The notes: a model not told the origin generated them from the letters alone. Counted from the stretch's first letter, positions 28,945-35,732 are shown. The stretch: DNA of 64,000 bases from an uncultured Clostridia bacterium (GCA_947626105.1 CANQQY010000005.1:53028-117027); one strand, 5' to 3'. Numbers and translations are program-made.

Positions 28945-28974
28945 ATGAAAAAGCGGCGAATCGCCGCTTTTTTG
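28945..28974 (+). terminator. Intrinsic terminator after galE
   Basis: AAAAAGCGGCGA pairs with TCGCCGCTTTTTT around a tiny loop, 42 bases after galE. It would be a poor place to start a gene, which is why the downstream ORF is given a later start. Confidence 0.8.
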
Positions 28975-29013
28975 ATTGCGCAAATTGGTTGTATGGAGTA
29001 TCGGAGGGTATAT

Positions 29014-29241
29014 GTGGAGGTCACGGCGCGCTTTTCTAAAAGCGGCGGCATGATCCCGCTTGAAATCGTCTGGTCGGACGGCAGAAAATATAAAATAGAC
29101 CGCGTGACGCTCGTGTCGCATGCTTCCTCGCGGCTCGATCCTCTTCTTCCCGTGCGGTACAAATGTTTGATCGGGGAGCGGGAGAAACTTCTCTACTTTG
29201 AGCCGCAGAAAGAGATATGGTTCGTCGAACTTTCCGCATAG
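29014..29241 (+). CDS. Conserved small hypothetical protein (75 aa)
   Basis: A 75-residue soluble protein with a beta-rich look (VEVTARFSKSGGMIPLEIVW, DGRKYKIDRV, WFVEL). I recall similar proteins annotated as hypothetical in many Clostridia, but no function. The GTG start at 29014 is preferred: CGGAGGG ends five bases upstream, while the frame further up crosses the galE terminator. An ATG at 28993 is the alternative (82 aa). It stands alone between galE and tRNA-Trp. Confidence 0.65.
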   Translation: MEVTARFSKSGGMIPLEIVWSDGRKYKIDRVTLVSHASSRLDPLLPVRYKCLIGEREKLLYFEPQKEIWFVELSA

Positions 29242-29282
29242 ACGCATTTTCCGAAATTTTTGTTTTTTTGTCTCAAAATTTG

Positions 29283-29311
29283 TTGACGGTGCCGCGGGAA
29301 TCGTGTATAAT
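29283..29311 (+). promoter_or_regulatory. Promoter of tRNA-Trp
   Basis: TTGACG 29283-29288, 17-base spacer, TATAAT 29306-29311, 11 bases before the tRNA. Confidence 0.82.
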
Positions 29312-29322
29312 AAGAAATGCTT

Positions 29323-29397
29323 AGGGGAGTAGTTCAATGGTAGAGCAACGGTCTCCAAAACCGTCTGTTGCGTGTTCGAGTCGCGTCTCCCCTGCCA
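29323..29397 (+). tRNA. tRNA-Trp (CCA anticodon)
   Basis: A 75-base gene with the CCA tail encoded. The acceptor arms AGGGGAG and CTCCCCT pair perfectly, the D-arm carries GTTCAATGGTAGAGC, the anticodon stem is ACGGT/ACCGT with loop CTCCAAA, and the T-arm GCGTG-TTCGAGT-CGCGT has one G-T pair. A terminator follows immediately. The last 15 bases of the gene are repeated downstream at 29501. Confidence 0.95.
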
Positions 29398-29401
29398 AAA
29401 A
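29383..29401 (+). repeat. 19-bp direct repeat, copy inside tRNA-Trp 3' end
   Basis: GCGTCTCCCCTGCCAAAAA covers the end of the T-arm, the acceptor strand and CCA. The identical 19 bases recur at 29501-29519, 118 bases on. Confidence 0.8.
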
Positions 29402-29428
29402 ACCGCAGAAGAAATCTGCGGTTTTTTT
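29398..29428 (+). terminator. Terminator of tRNA-Trp
   Basis: AAAACCGCAG pairs with CTGCGGTTTT (loop AAGAAAT), ending in T7. Confidence 0.85.
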
Positions 29429-29500
29429 GGTTGGGTCGGGCGCGAATTGAAAGGAATAGGGCTCCCGCAAAAGCGCGAAGCGGTTTTGTGGGACAAAGTA

Positions 29501-29519
29501 GCGTCTCCCCTGCCAAAAA
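29501..29519 (+). repeat. 19-bp direct repeat, second copy (attachment-site-like)
   Basis: Exact repeat of the tRNA-Trp 3' end without a tRNA body before it. It is followed directly by another hairpin (29515-29543). It could be a scar of integration at the tRNA or of a lost tandem tRNA. Confidence 0.7.
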
Positions 29520-29544
29520 CCCGCCGTTTTTACGGCGGGTTTTT
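29515..29544. terminator. Bidirectional terminator
   Basis: AAAACCCGCCGT pairs with ACGGCGGGTTTT around TTTT, with a T-run on the plus side and an A-run on the other. It lies 17 bases after the stop of the leftward unknown gene. Confidence 0.82.
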
Positions 29545-29560
29545 GGTTACAGCGGATATT

Positions 29561-30328
29561 TTAATTGATTCCCGCCCATTTTTTTGCTTTACACTCAAAG
29601 AGCTGTGTGTGCTCGGCGTTCATGAATTGGATCGCCGAAAGAACTGCAAGCCGAAAATCAAGAGTTTCCGGGTCGCTGTTTGCAAGCAGATAGCGACCGT
29701 TTATTACTTTTATGATTTTTTCAACAAAGTACGGCAGATATCCAATGTCTTTGACATAGCGGTCAATGCAGGCTCCTTGCCGCAGTCCCCGCGTTATGAT
29801 TGCAGTCAAAAGCTTTGCGATCTTTTCATAGCAACTCGTCTGTTCGGAGCGATTGGGAAAGGGAGAGACAAGCGAGAAAAAGTCATGCTCCGCTTTCGTT
29901 TTAAGAATGCTTTTGAACATCGGATATAAACGCATGATATAAGCGTTTAACCCTTCCTTGGCGAACGGACGCAGACCGTTTTCGTCATCGTCTTTTCGTT
30001 TGCTGTACGGCGCACTGTCGAAAAGATAATTCATGTGGAAGATAAAGCATTCATTGTAGAAGAAATTGATTTCTTTCTCTGCGACCGTCTCTTCTTTGGT
30101 AATTGCCACGCCTTCGATACAGTCCCTTACGGCATATGGCTGCATATTTTTCAGATCCAAGTCCTCGACGAACCGTTCAAACGGGATCTTATCATTCGGT
30201 TTCAGTTCGCCGAAAACTACGTTTTCAATCGCGTAGGCATTGAAGATGGAATTGACGTCAATGGCGCGGAATGTGAGCACTATGCGTCGGAGTTTTATCA
30301 ATTCTTCTTCGGAAAGTTCTTCCCGCAT
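29561..30328 (-). CDS. Unrecognised soluble protein (255 aa) behind a structured leader
   Basis: I do not recognise this protein. It is mostly helical in appearance, has no signal peptide or membrane segment, and is acidic at the start (MREELSEEELIKLRRIV) and richer in Phe/Tyr later (EINFFYNECFIFHMNYLF). No R-x4-6-H (HEPN) or other nuclease motif stands out. The start at 30328 follows GGGAGGA by six bases. It is preceded by a ~170-base leader with its own promoter and a UUCG terminator just before the ribosome site, so expression probably depends on read-through. Base composition is more AT-rich than the neighbours, suggesting acquisition. Confidence 0.6.
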   Translation of the reverse strand: MREELSEEELIKLRRIVLTFRAIDVNSIFNAYAIENVVFGELKPNDKIPFERFVEDLDLKNMQPYAVRDCIEGVAITKEETVAEKEINFFYNECFIFHMNYLFDSAPYSKRKDDDENGLRPFAKEGLNAYIMRLYPMFKSILKTKAEHDFFSLVSPFPNRSEQTSCYEKIAKLLTAIITRGLRQGACIDRYVKDIGYLPYFVEKIIKVINGRYLLANSDPETLDFRLAVLSAIQFMNAEHTQLFECKAKKWAGIN

Positions 30329-30344
30329 TGTATTTCCTCCCAAA

Positions 30345-30583
30345 TATAAAAAAACTGCGCCAACCGAAGTCAGCGCATGAAAAACGCAAACTCCGTTGTC
30401 GCCAAACAGTAATCATAAGCCGTGGAATCCACCCTCTATGATCGGATTTTGCATTTTTACCGATATTCAAAAGAGGATGAATTTAATTTCATGGCAAATG
30501 AAAGGTACCCGTACATCTGTGCAGGTGGCTTAGATTAACTGTTTGGCATATTCAGTATAACACTAAAGGAATTTTTTTGTCAA
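30345..30583 (-). promoter_or_regulatory. Structured promoter-leader-terminator element, copy A
   Basis: Read leftward: TTGACA (30583-30578), 18-base spacer, TATACT (30559-30554). From about the predicted +1, 21 bases (30547-30527) pair with 30421-30401 in a helix of about 20 bp with two bulges. Inside are small hairpins (TTTCAT/ATGAAA, ATTCA/TGAAT, ATCGG/CCGAT) and a possible CCTCT-AGAGG loop contact. After the helix comes a 9-bp hairpin with a TTCG tetraloop (30377-30356) and T7, then GGGAGGA and the ATG of the unknown gene. It looks like an attenuator or riboswitch-type leader, or a free small RNA; no known class is recognised. Confidence 0.6.
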
Positions 30584-30723
30584 GTGAAATCGTGCGAAAA
30601 CGTAACGCTTATGACGGGGGGCAGACTCCTGTCGCGTGGTTCAAAAGAGGCTTCGCCGATGAGCAAAAAAATATGAAAGACGTGTAGGACAATGAAAGGG
30701 AGGAAGGTTATTCCGCATAGCAT
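30580..30723 (-). CDS. Doubtful small ORF behind leader copy B (47 aa, hydrophobic)
   Basis: Directly after leader copy B an ATG at 30723 opens a 47-codon frame with a hydrophobic stretch (ITFLPFIVLHVFHIFLLIG), long enough for one membrane helix. It ends inside the -35 of copy A. A second ATG at 30718, better spaced from GGAG, gives an alternative 25-codon frame (30641-30718) starting MRNNLPP, faintly like the MREEL start of the unknown gene. Either a small peptide, a remnant of a lost gene, or nothing. Confidence 0.25.
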   Translation of the reverse strand: MLCGITFLPFIVLHVFHIFLLIGEASFEPRDRSLPPVISVTFSHDFT

Positions 30724-30737
30724 TTTCTCCAAAATAT

Positions 30738-30978
30738 AAAAAACTGCGCCAACCGAAGTCAGCGCATGAAAAACGCAAACTCCGTTGTCGCTCAACAAAA
30801 ATCATAAGCTGTGTACTTTAATTCCACCCTCTATGATCGGAATTTGCATTTTTACCGATATTCAAACGAGGATGAATTTAATTTCATAGCAAATGAAAGA
30901 TGCTCGTGCGCCTGTGCGGGTAGCTTAGATTAACCATTTGGCATATTCAGTATAACACAAACGAAATTTTTTTGTCAA
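30738..30978 (-). promoter_or_regulatory. Structured promoter-leader-terminator element, copy B
   Basis: A second copy of the 30345-30583 element, roughly 85 % identical by eye. It keeps TTGACA (30978-30973), the 18-base spacer and TATACT (30954-30949). The closing helix pairs 30942-30922 with 30810-30790. Its innermost pair is U-A where copy A has C-G, a compensatory change, while its outer part has two mismatches and several G-U pairs. The UUCG-loop terminator (30766-30745) is identical to copy A. Only short reading frames follow. Confidence 0.58.
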
Positions 30979-31116
30979 GTGAAGTCGATAGGAATATAAT
31001 TGCGTCCTAATTATTTCACGATCCACAAAGGGATAAGGTCAGAATTGCGCCGTAATGGAAAATATTGGCTTTGATAGAATAGTGTCGTAAAAATAACCCT
31101 ATTTTTGGAGAAACCC

Positions 31117-31359
31117 ATGAAACTGAGTACGGCAGTCGCATTGAGAAAAAGCAAGATTTTGCAGGAAAAGGGGATGTCTCAATATCGTCTCGAGCGTAAG
31201 ATTGCTATGCCTCACAGCACATTGAAATCTTTGATGGTCGAAAGAAATAAGAGCGTCAATTTAACGACGCTCATGCTTATCATCAAAGGGCTTGAAATGA
31301 CTCCCGCGGAGTTTTTCGACGATCCGCTTTTCACAGATCCCGAACTGATCATTGAATGA
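31117..31359 (+). CDS. Small XRE-family DNA-binding protein (80 aa)
   Basis: A Cro/CI-type helix-turn-helix fills most of the 80 residues (LRKSKILQEKGMSQYRLERK, then PHSTLKSLMVERNKSVNL) and the end is acidic (FTDPELIIE). The ATG at 31117 is chosen because TTTTGGAG ends six bases upstream; a TTG at 31105 overlaps that site. Such single-domain regulators are common in clostridial accessory and core regions; no target is evident. It may regulate the neighbouring leader elements, but nothing shows this. Confidence 0.8.
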   Translation: MKLSTAVALRKSKILQEKGMSQYRLERKIAMPHSTLKSLMVERNKSVNLTTLMLIIKGLEMTPAEFFDDPLFTDPELIIE

Positions 31360-31403
31360 GCAACCCGAACCATAAGGGAAGAGAAAACTGTATCAAAATC
31401 AAG

Positions 31404-31432
31404 CAAACGGCGGGGAAATACCCCGCCGTTTG
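31404..31432. terminator. Terminator between the XRE gene and the MATE gene
   Basis: Perfect 12-bp stem CAAACGGCGGGG/CCCCGCCGTTTG with loop AAATA, between two convergent genes. T-runs on either side are weak. Confidence 0.7.
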
Positions 31433-31449
31433 TATAAATTGTTCATCTC

Positions 31450-32868
31450 TTATTCTTCTTCCGAAAGCGTAGGGGAAGGGGAAGCGGATTCTTCCGCTTT
31501 TCCGAGCTTTTTCCAAATGCGGACCATAATGGGGAAAGTCACAAGAGCCGCAACTGCATCTGCAATGGGAGCCGCCCATGCAACACCCATGACTCCGAGT
31601 CCGAGGGGAACCGTAAAGACGCAGACGATCAACAGAATATCTCTCAAAAAGGAGAGCGGAACCGCAACCTTTGCAAGACCGATCGACTGCACAAAGATCG
31701 CGCATACCTTTTGGAGGCATGTGAAAACGATAAACATGAGATAGATCCTTAGGAACGGAACCGCAAATTTCGTATAGAGTTCCGCATTCAGCCCTTCGCT
31801 TCCTCCGCCTGCTCCGAACATGGCGATAAAAATGCCCGGGATCGCTTCAAAAAACACCGTAAAGAGCAGACAGATCCCCGCTGTCCAAAGCAGGATCAAT
31901 TTCAGGAGTTTTTTTACTCTGCCGTATTGCTTTGCGCCGTAATTATATCCTACGATCGGCTGTGCGCCGGCGGAGATCCCGATTGCGATGTTGAGAACGA
32001 TCTGGAACAGTTTCATGATGACGACGAATGCCGCAAGCGGGATATCCGCGCCGAACTCGCTTTGGGCGCCGTAGCGCACCAGCATAACGTTGTTGACGAC
32101 CGTCGTCGCAACAATGCAGAGCTGCGTCATAAAGCTGGACATCCCCAACGCCATGATTTTGGGAAGGATCGAAAAATCGGGAACAAAACTTTTCAAACGG
32201 ATCCTGAAAGTTTTGCTGCGGAACAGATAACAGGCACAGATGACAAAGCTCGCGAACTGCCCGATGATCGTAGCGTAAGCCGCTCCGCGGATCCCGAGGT
32301 CGAGCGCGTAGATGGCGATCGGGTCGCCGACGATGTTCAGAACGGCGCCGACGCTCATAGCGATCATCGCATATCCCGGGGCGCCGTCTGCGCGTATGAT
32401 CGCAGCAAGGCAGTTTTGCGCGAGTGCGAGCGGCATCATGGCATAGATGATCACGCCGTAGTCATGCGCAAGCGAAATATTCGCTTCCGTTCCGCCCAAG
32501 AGCATCAACAGGTCGTTCCCCCAAAGGTAAGCGATCAGAATGACGATACATCCCGAAAGGAAGGAGGCGAGCACGGCGTTTCCGACCCCGCGGTGCAGTT
32601 TCTCGCTCTTTCCTTCTCCCAATGAAACGGACATCCAGGCCGCCGCGCCGTCGCCGAAGAACAGGGAAAGCCCCCAGCCGACGACGGTGATCGGAAAGAT
32701 GACGCCCGTCGCCGCATTGCCAAGATACCCGACTTTGCTGTTTCCCACGAAGATCTGGTCTACGATGTTGTAAAGACACGAGATAATGAGGGAGAGGATG
32801 CATGGGACGGCAAACTTCACAAGGAGCTTGCCGACTTTTTCTTTGCCTAAATAGTCGTTGTTTTCCAT
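31450..32868 (-). CDS. MATE family efflux transporter
   Basis: Twelve-helix sodium- or proton-driven exporter of drugs or metabolites. The 472 aa protein starts MENNDYLGKEKVGKLLVKFA and continues with the MATE pattern PCILSLIISCLYNIVDQIF and GNAATGVIFPITV. The two halves repeat each other as expected. Start at 32868: GGAGG lies five bases upstream; a longer frame would overlap the leader hairpin. An unusually long structured leader precedes it. Confidence 0.9.
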   Translation of the reverse strand: MENNDYLGKEKVGKLLVKFAVPCILSLIISCLYNIVDQIFVGNSKVGYLGNAATGVIFPITVVGWGLSLFFGDGAAAWMSVSLGEGKSEKLHRGVGNAVLASFLSGCIVILIAYLWGNDLLMLLGGTEANISLAHDYGVIIYAMMPLALAQNCLAAIIRADGAPGYAMIAMSVGAVLNIVGDPIAIYALDLGIRGAAYATIIGQFASFVICACYLFRSKTFRIRLKSFVPDFSILPKIMALGMSSFMTQLCIVATTVVNNVMLVRYGAQSEFGADIPLAAFVVIMKLFQIVLNIAIGISAGAQPIVGYNYGAKQYGRVKKLLKLILLWTAGICLLFTVFFEAIPGIFIAMFGAGGGSEGLNAELYTKFAVPFLRIYLMFIVFTCLQKVCAIFVQSIGLAKVAVPLSFLRDILLIVCVFTVPLGLGVMGVAWAAPIADAVAALVTFPIMVRIWKKLGKAEESASPSPTLSEEE

Positions 32869-32884
32869 AAATTCCTCCGAAAAG

Positions 32885-33007
32885 CAAAACGGCACATACA
32901 AAACGCAGTGCCGTTCTTAATAAAAAACGACGCCTGTGAACGCTTTGTACCGTAATCAGATTTACGCGCAAACGCGCCACATGTGTCGTTAAGCCTTATT
33001 CGATTGT
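32885..33007 (-). promoter_or_regulatory. Candidate attenuator leader of the MATE gene
   Basis: Between the predicted start of transcription (~33007) and the ATG lie about 139 bases. Read leftward they form a loop closed by AACGAC/GTCGTT followed by T6, then a second hairpin AACGGCAC/GTGCCGTT ending in TTTTGCTTTT directly before the ribosome binding site. The arrangement of an aptamer-like region and a terminator suggests transcription attenuation. I recognise no known riboswitch class. Confidence 0.45.
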
Positions 33008-33013
33008 TCTTTT

Positions 33014-33042
33014 ATGATATCACTTTTTTCCGCAAAAGTCAA
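33014..33042 (-). promoter_or_regulatory. Sigma-A promoter of the MATE gene
   Basis: Minus-strand TTGACT (33042-33037), 17-base spacer, TATCAT (33019-33014). Confidence 0.7.
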
Positions 33043-33076
33043 ATACGCGAAAAAAATTCGGAGAAGAAATTTCTCC

Positions 33077-33105
33077 TTGACTTTCCGCCGAATATGGGTT
33101 ACAAT
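33077..33105 (+). promoter_or_regulatory. Sigma-A promoter of rnhA, leaderless arrangement
   Basis: TTGACT 33077-33082, 17-base spacer, TACAAT 33100-33105, then six bases to the ATG. The spacing is the same as for comEB. Confidence 0.75.
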
Positions 33106-33111
33106 ACTTTT

Positions 33112-33546
33112 ATGAAAAAGGTGACGCTTTACACAGACGGCGCGTGTTCGGGGAATCCCGGCGCGGGCGGATGGGGCGCCGTTCTGCTCTATGGGGAGCA
33201 CAGGGCGGAGCTCTCCGGCGGCGACGCGGAAACGACGAATAACCGTATGGAGCTGACAGCCGTGATTGAGGGGCTCAAAAAACTGAAATACCCCTGTGAG
33301 GTGGAGATCTATTCGGATTCCGCGTATATTGTGAATGCGTTTCTCCAAGGCTGGGTCGTCGCGTGGGAGAAGAGCGGTTGGAAAAAAGCGGACAAAAAAC
33401 CCGTTCTGAACGACGATCTCTGGCGGGAACTTTTGGCGCTCACGCGCACGCATAAAGTTGTTTTCCATAAAGTAAAGGGGCATGCGGACGACGAACTCAA
33501 CAACAGATGCGACGCGCTTGCGCGTGCCGCCGTGCCTCAGGCATAG
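33112..33546 (+). CDS. rnhA: Ribonuclease HI
   Basis: Degrades the RNA strand of RNA-DNA hybrids. The 144-residue protein starts MKKVTLYTDGACSGNPG; the catalytic set is Asp9, Glu47, Asp69 and Asp134, with His124 in KGHADDE. The ATG at 33112 is the conserved start; longer in-frame starts at 32983 lie inside the promoter. With the -10 ending six bases before the ATG there is no room for a ribosome binding site, so translation is probably leaderless. Confidence 0.93.
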   Translation: MKKVTLYTDGACSGNPGAGGWGAVLLYGEHRAELSGGDAETTNNRMELTAVIEGLKKLKYPCEVEIYSDSAYIVNAFLQGWVVAWEKSGWKKADKKPVLNDDLWRELLALTRTHKVVFHKVKGHADDELNNRCDALARAAVPQA

Positions 33547-33576
33547 TTTTACTTATAAAAGACGCGTTCCGGAGAT

Positions 33577-33590
33577 ATACTATATAGTAT
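33577..33590. promoter_or_regulatory. 14-bp palindrome overlapping a -10 and a start codon
   Basis: ATACTATATAGTAT is a perfect palindrome. TATACT at 33576-33581 is a likely -10 and the ATG at 33589 lies at its end, so bound protein could block both initiation steps. The -35 is weak. Confidence 0.4.
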
Positions 33591-34623
33591 GGAAAGCGTG
33601 AAGGGCAAAGGGGAGGCATTCCTTGCAGCGATGAAAATTTTGCATATAATCGGGATCCTGCTTGCGGCGGCGCTCTTCGAGATTTTTTTGGTTTTGTCTC
33701 TCCGCTTCTTTACCGATTGGGCGCCGTGGCTGTTTTGGACGGTGGCAGTATTGTCGACCCTTGTCAACGCCGCGCTCCTCTCCGTCGATCTTACCTTTTA
33801 TTTCTTGAAAAAACAGGTCGTCTATAAGTGCTGTATCACCGCTTATGTCCTGTTTGACTTTCTTCTCATCGGCTTTTATATTCTTCTCGAAACGGGTTTT
33901 CTCGAGATCATGCGGGACGAAGGCAGTTTTGCCTCTTATATCGAACGTGCGGGCAGCTGGATGACCGCGCTCTTCATCTCTTTGCAATTTTTGCAGGTCG
34001 TGATCCTGCCCATTCCGAGCACGGTGACGGTCGTCGCGGGGACGGCGCTTTTCGGACCGTTGCAGGGGAGTCTTTACAGCTTGGCGGGGATCGTGATCGG
34101 TTCGCTCGTTGCGTTCCTCATCGGAAGATATGCGGGCATCCGCGTCGTTGCTTGGATGGTGGGGCAAGAGACCCTCGAGAAATGGCTCAAAAAAATCAAG
34201 GGGAAAGATAAACTTCTCTTGACGGCGATGTTTTTGCTTCCCGTGTTCCCCGACGACATCCTCTGCTTTGTCGCGGGATTTTCGTCGATGTCCGTTTGGT
34301 TTTTCCTTGCCGTCATACTGATCTCGCGGGTGCTCGCGATTTTTACGACCAGCTATTCCATCACGCTCATTCCCTTCGACACGTGGTGGGGACTCCTGAT
34401 CTGGGGGATCCTGTTTGCTCTCGTGATCGTGCTCTTTGTGTTCTTGTACCGCAAATCCGACGCCATCCTCGGTTGGTTCGAGAAGAAATTCCATCGGGAG
34501 ACCCGCGTCGAGGAGAAGAAAAAGAAGGGCGATTTTACCCTTGAAGTTGTGGGTCCGGACGGCACGATCGTCACAAAAGGCGTCGAAAAGGAGCCCGACG
34601 CGGAGAAGAAAGACGAAAAATAG
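33589..34623 (+). CDS. VTT-domain (TVP38/DedA-like) membrane protein
   Basis: The 344 aa protein has about seven to eight membrane helices. The VTT/SNARE-associated core is visible at ~150-240: LPIPSTVTVVAGTALFGPL, then GIVIGSLVAFLIGRYAG and LLPVFPDDILCFVAG. Members are lipid scramblase- or flippase-like proteins of the DedA superfamily, some acting on undecaprenyl phosphate. The C-terminal ~70 residues are charged and cytosolic. No Shine-Dalgarno lies close to the ATG, and a -10 ends seven bases upstream. Confidence 0.82.
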   Translation: MESVKGKGEAFLAAMKILHIIGILLAAALFEIFLVLSLRFFTDWAPWLFWTVAVLSTLVNAALLSVDLTFYFLKKQVVYKCCITAYVLFDFLLIGFYILLETGFLEIMRDEGSFASYIERAGSWMTALFISLQFLQVVILPIPSTVTVVAGTALFGPLQGSLYSLAGIVIGSLVAFLIGRYAGIRVVAWMVGQETLEKWLKKIKGKDKLLLTAMFLLPVFPDDILCFVAGFSSMSVWFFLAVILISRVLAIFTTSYSITLIPFDTWWGLLIWGILFALVIVLFVFLYRKSDAILGWFEKKFHRETRVEEKKKKGDFTLEVVGPDGTIVTKGVEKEPDAEKKDEK

Positions 34624-34726
34624 TCTCAAATAACGCGCCGCATTTTCATAAGGGCTTTCCGAAAAAACAGATTTTCCGCTTCACAAGGGGCGGCCATTAC
34701 GAAACCGAAAACTGAAATATCCGAAA

Positions 34727-34760
34727 AGAAGGGCAAATCATTGATTTGCTTTCTTTTTTG
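34727..34760 (+). terminator. Intrinsic terminator after the VTT gene
   Basis: AAGAAGGGCAAATCA pairs imperfectly with TGATTTGCTTTCTT and runs into T6. Confidence 0.7.
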
Positions 34761-34849
34761 TCACAAAAGGTTTTCCCGAAACGTTTTTAAGGCATAAATG
34801 GTTACGGCTGGAACAAATAGCAAGCCGATAAATAGGGGAGGGTGAACCT

Positions 34850-35641
34850 ATGAAGAAATTACCGGTATTCCTTATGATAGTTTCTCTATTATTCATTAGC
34901 GGTTGCAACATCATTGATCCTTCTTTGAATCGTGACGGTAACGGCACAACCGAGAGCGACGGGAAAGACACGACCGAGAGTGACGGCAACGGCGTAACCG
35001 AGAGCGACGGCAACGGCGTAACTGAGAACAACGGGGAAGGCGCAACCGGTGCGGTTGATGACGGAATGGTGCGTACTGTGCTGAACGGCGGTGGAATGGG
35101 AGCGGTTTCTCTCCCTCATTTTGTCTCAACAGAAATCGGTAAGCGTTGTTTGATTTCGGATGGCTTTGTGTCTGCAAATGTTTATTTAGGACATCTGCCA
35201 TTCAGAGGCTCGGTAGCCTTTTCCGATTTTGCGCTTGATATGTCGGAGTTGCAGAACTGCTCGTTTTCTATCATTGCGGATTACAATGGAAATCAGCGTG
35301 TAACCGTAATGGAAAATGTGAATTATACGGATGCCTTATATAATGTCACAACGACGGCTTTATTTGACGAGAATGAGGTTTATAAAGGAAGCGTCGTAAA
35401 TTATTCAAAATATCATAGCATTGATTTGGATATCGCTTCGCTGGTCGGTGTTACTTATGGCTATGTGAATATAGAGCTCCAAATTCAACTTCCCGATGGA
35501 ACGAGATCCGTTGTAACGAGTGATATCCTGTATTATTCTGTAACGGATACAGAAATCGTTTTCGGTTTGGTGAGCGATCCAGTTGCTCACGAAGGCGATC
35601 CCGGTATAATCACCCACGGTTGGACTTACGAAAAAAAATAA
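34850..35641 (+). CDS. AT-rich lipoprotein with tandem octapeptide repeats
   Basis: A signal peptide with lipobox FISGC (Cys at ~23) is followed by a low-complexity linker made of four 8-residue repeats (TTESDGKD, TTESDGNG, VTESDGNG, VTENNGEG; 24-base units at about 34948-35043). The remaining ~190 residues look like one or two extracellular beta domains (SIIADYNGNQRVTVMENVNY, YVNIELQIQLPDGTRSV). I recognise no family. Codon use is clearly AT-richer than the neighbours, consistent with horizontal acquisition. GGGGAGGGTGAACC precedes the ATG. Confidence 0.72.
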   Translation: MKKLPVFLMIVSLLFISGCNIIDPSLNRDGNGTTESDGKDTTESDGNGVTESDGNGVTENNGEGATGAVDDGMVRTVLNGGGMGAVSLPHFVSTEIGKRCLISDGFVSANVYLGHLPFRGSVAFSDFALDMSELQNCSFSIIADYNGNQRVTVMENVNYTDALYNVTTTALFDENEVYKGSVVNYSKYHSIDLDIASLVGVTYGYVNIELQIQLPDGTRSVVTSDILYYSVTDTEIVFGLVSDPVAHEGDPGIITHGWTYEKK

Positions 35642-35666
35642 CATTTTCTTTTCGAAAGATTCTGCG

Positions 35667-35700
35667 CCCGCCGACAGATGTCGGCGGGTTATTTTTTGTT
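35667..35700 (+). terminator. Intrinsic terminator of the lipoprotein gene
   Basis: CCCGCCGACA pairs with TGTCGGCGGG around GA and is followed by a T-rich run. Confidence 0.88.
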
Positions 35701-35732
35701 ATGGAATTTTTTGGAAAATCTTGTGTGTACGC

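Noticed and set aside
28945..29013. A start at 28945 for the small hypothetical protein.
   Set aside because: The first 12 codons are the galE terminator hairpin; a GTG with a strong Shine-Dalgarno lies at 29014.
29561..30328. HEPN-type (AbiF-like) RNase in an RNA-antitoxin module.
   Set aside because: The gene order suggested it, but no R-x4-6-H motif can be found in the protein and the RNA has no tandem repeats.
30345..30978. A CRISPR array.
   Set aside because: The two repeats are ~240 bases long and encode promoters and terminators; no short repeats with unique spacers are seen here or elsewhere in the window.
32885..33007. A guanidine-II (mini-ykkC) riboswitch before the MATE gene.
   Set aside because: Two hairpins with ACGR loops are required; one ACGG occurs but without flanking complementary stems.
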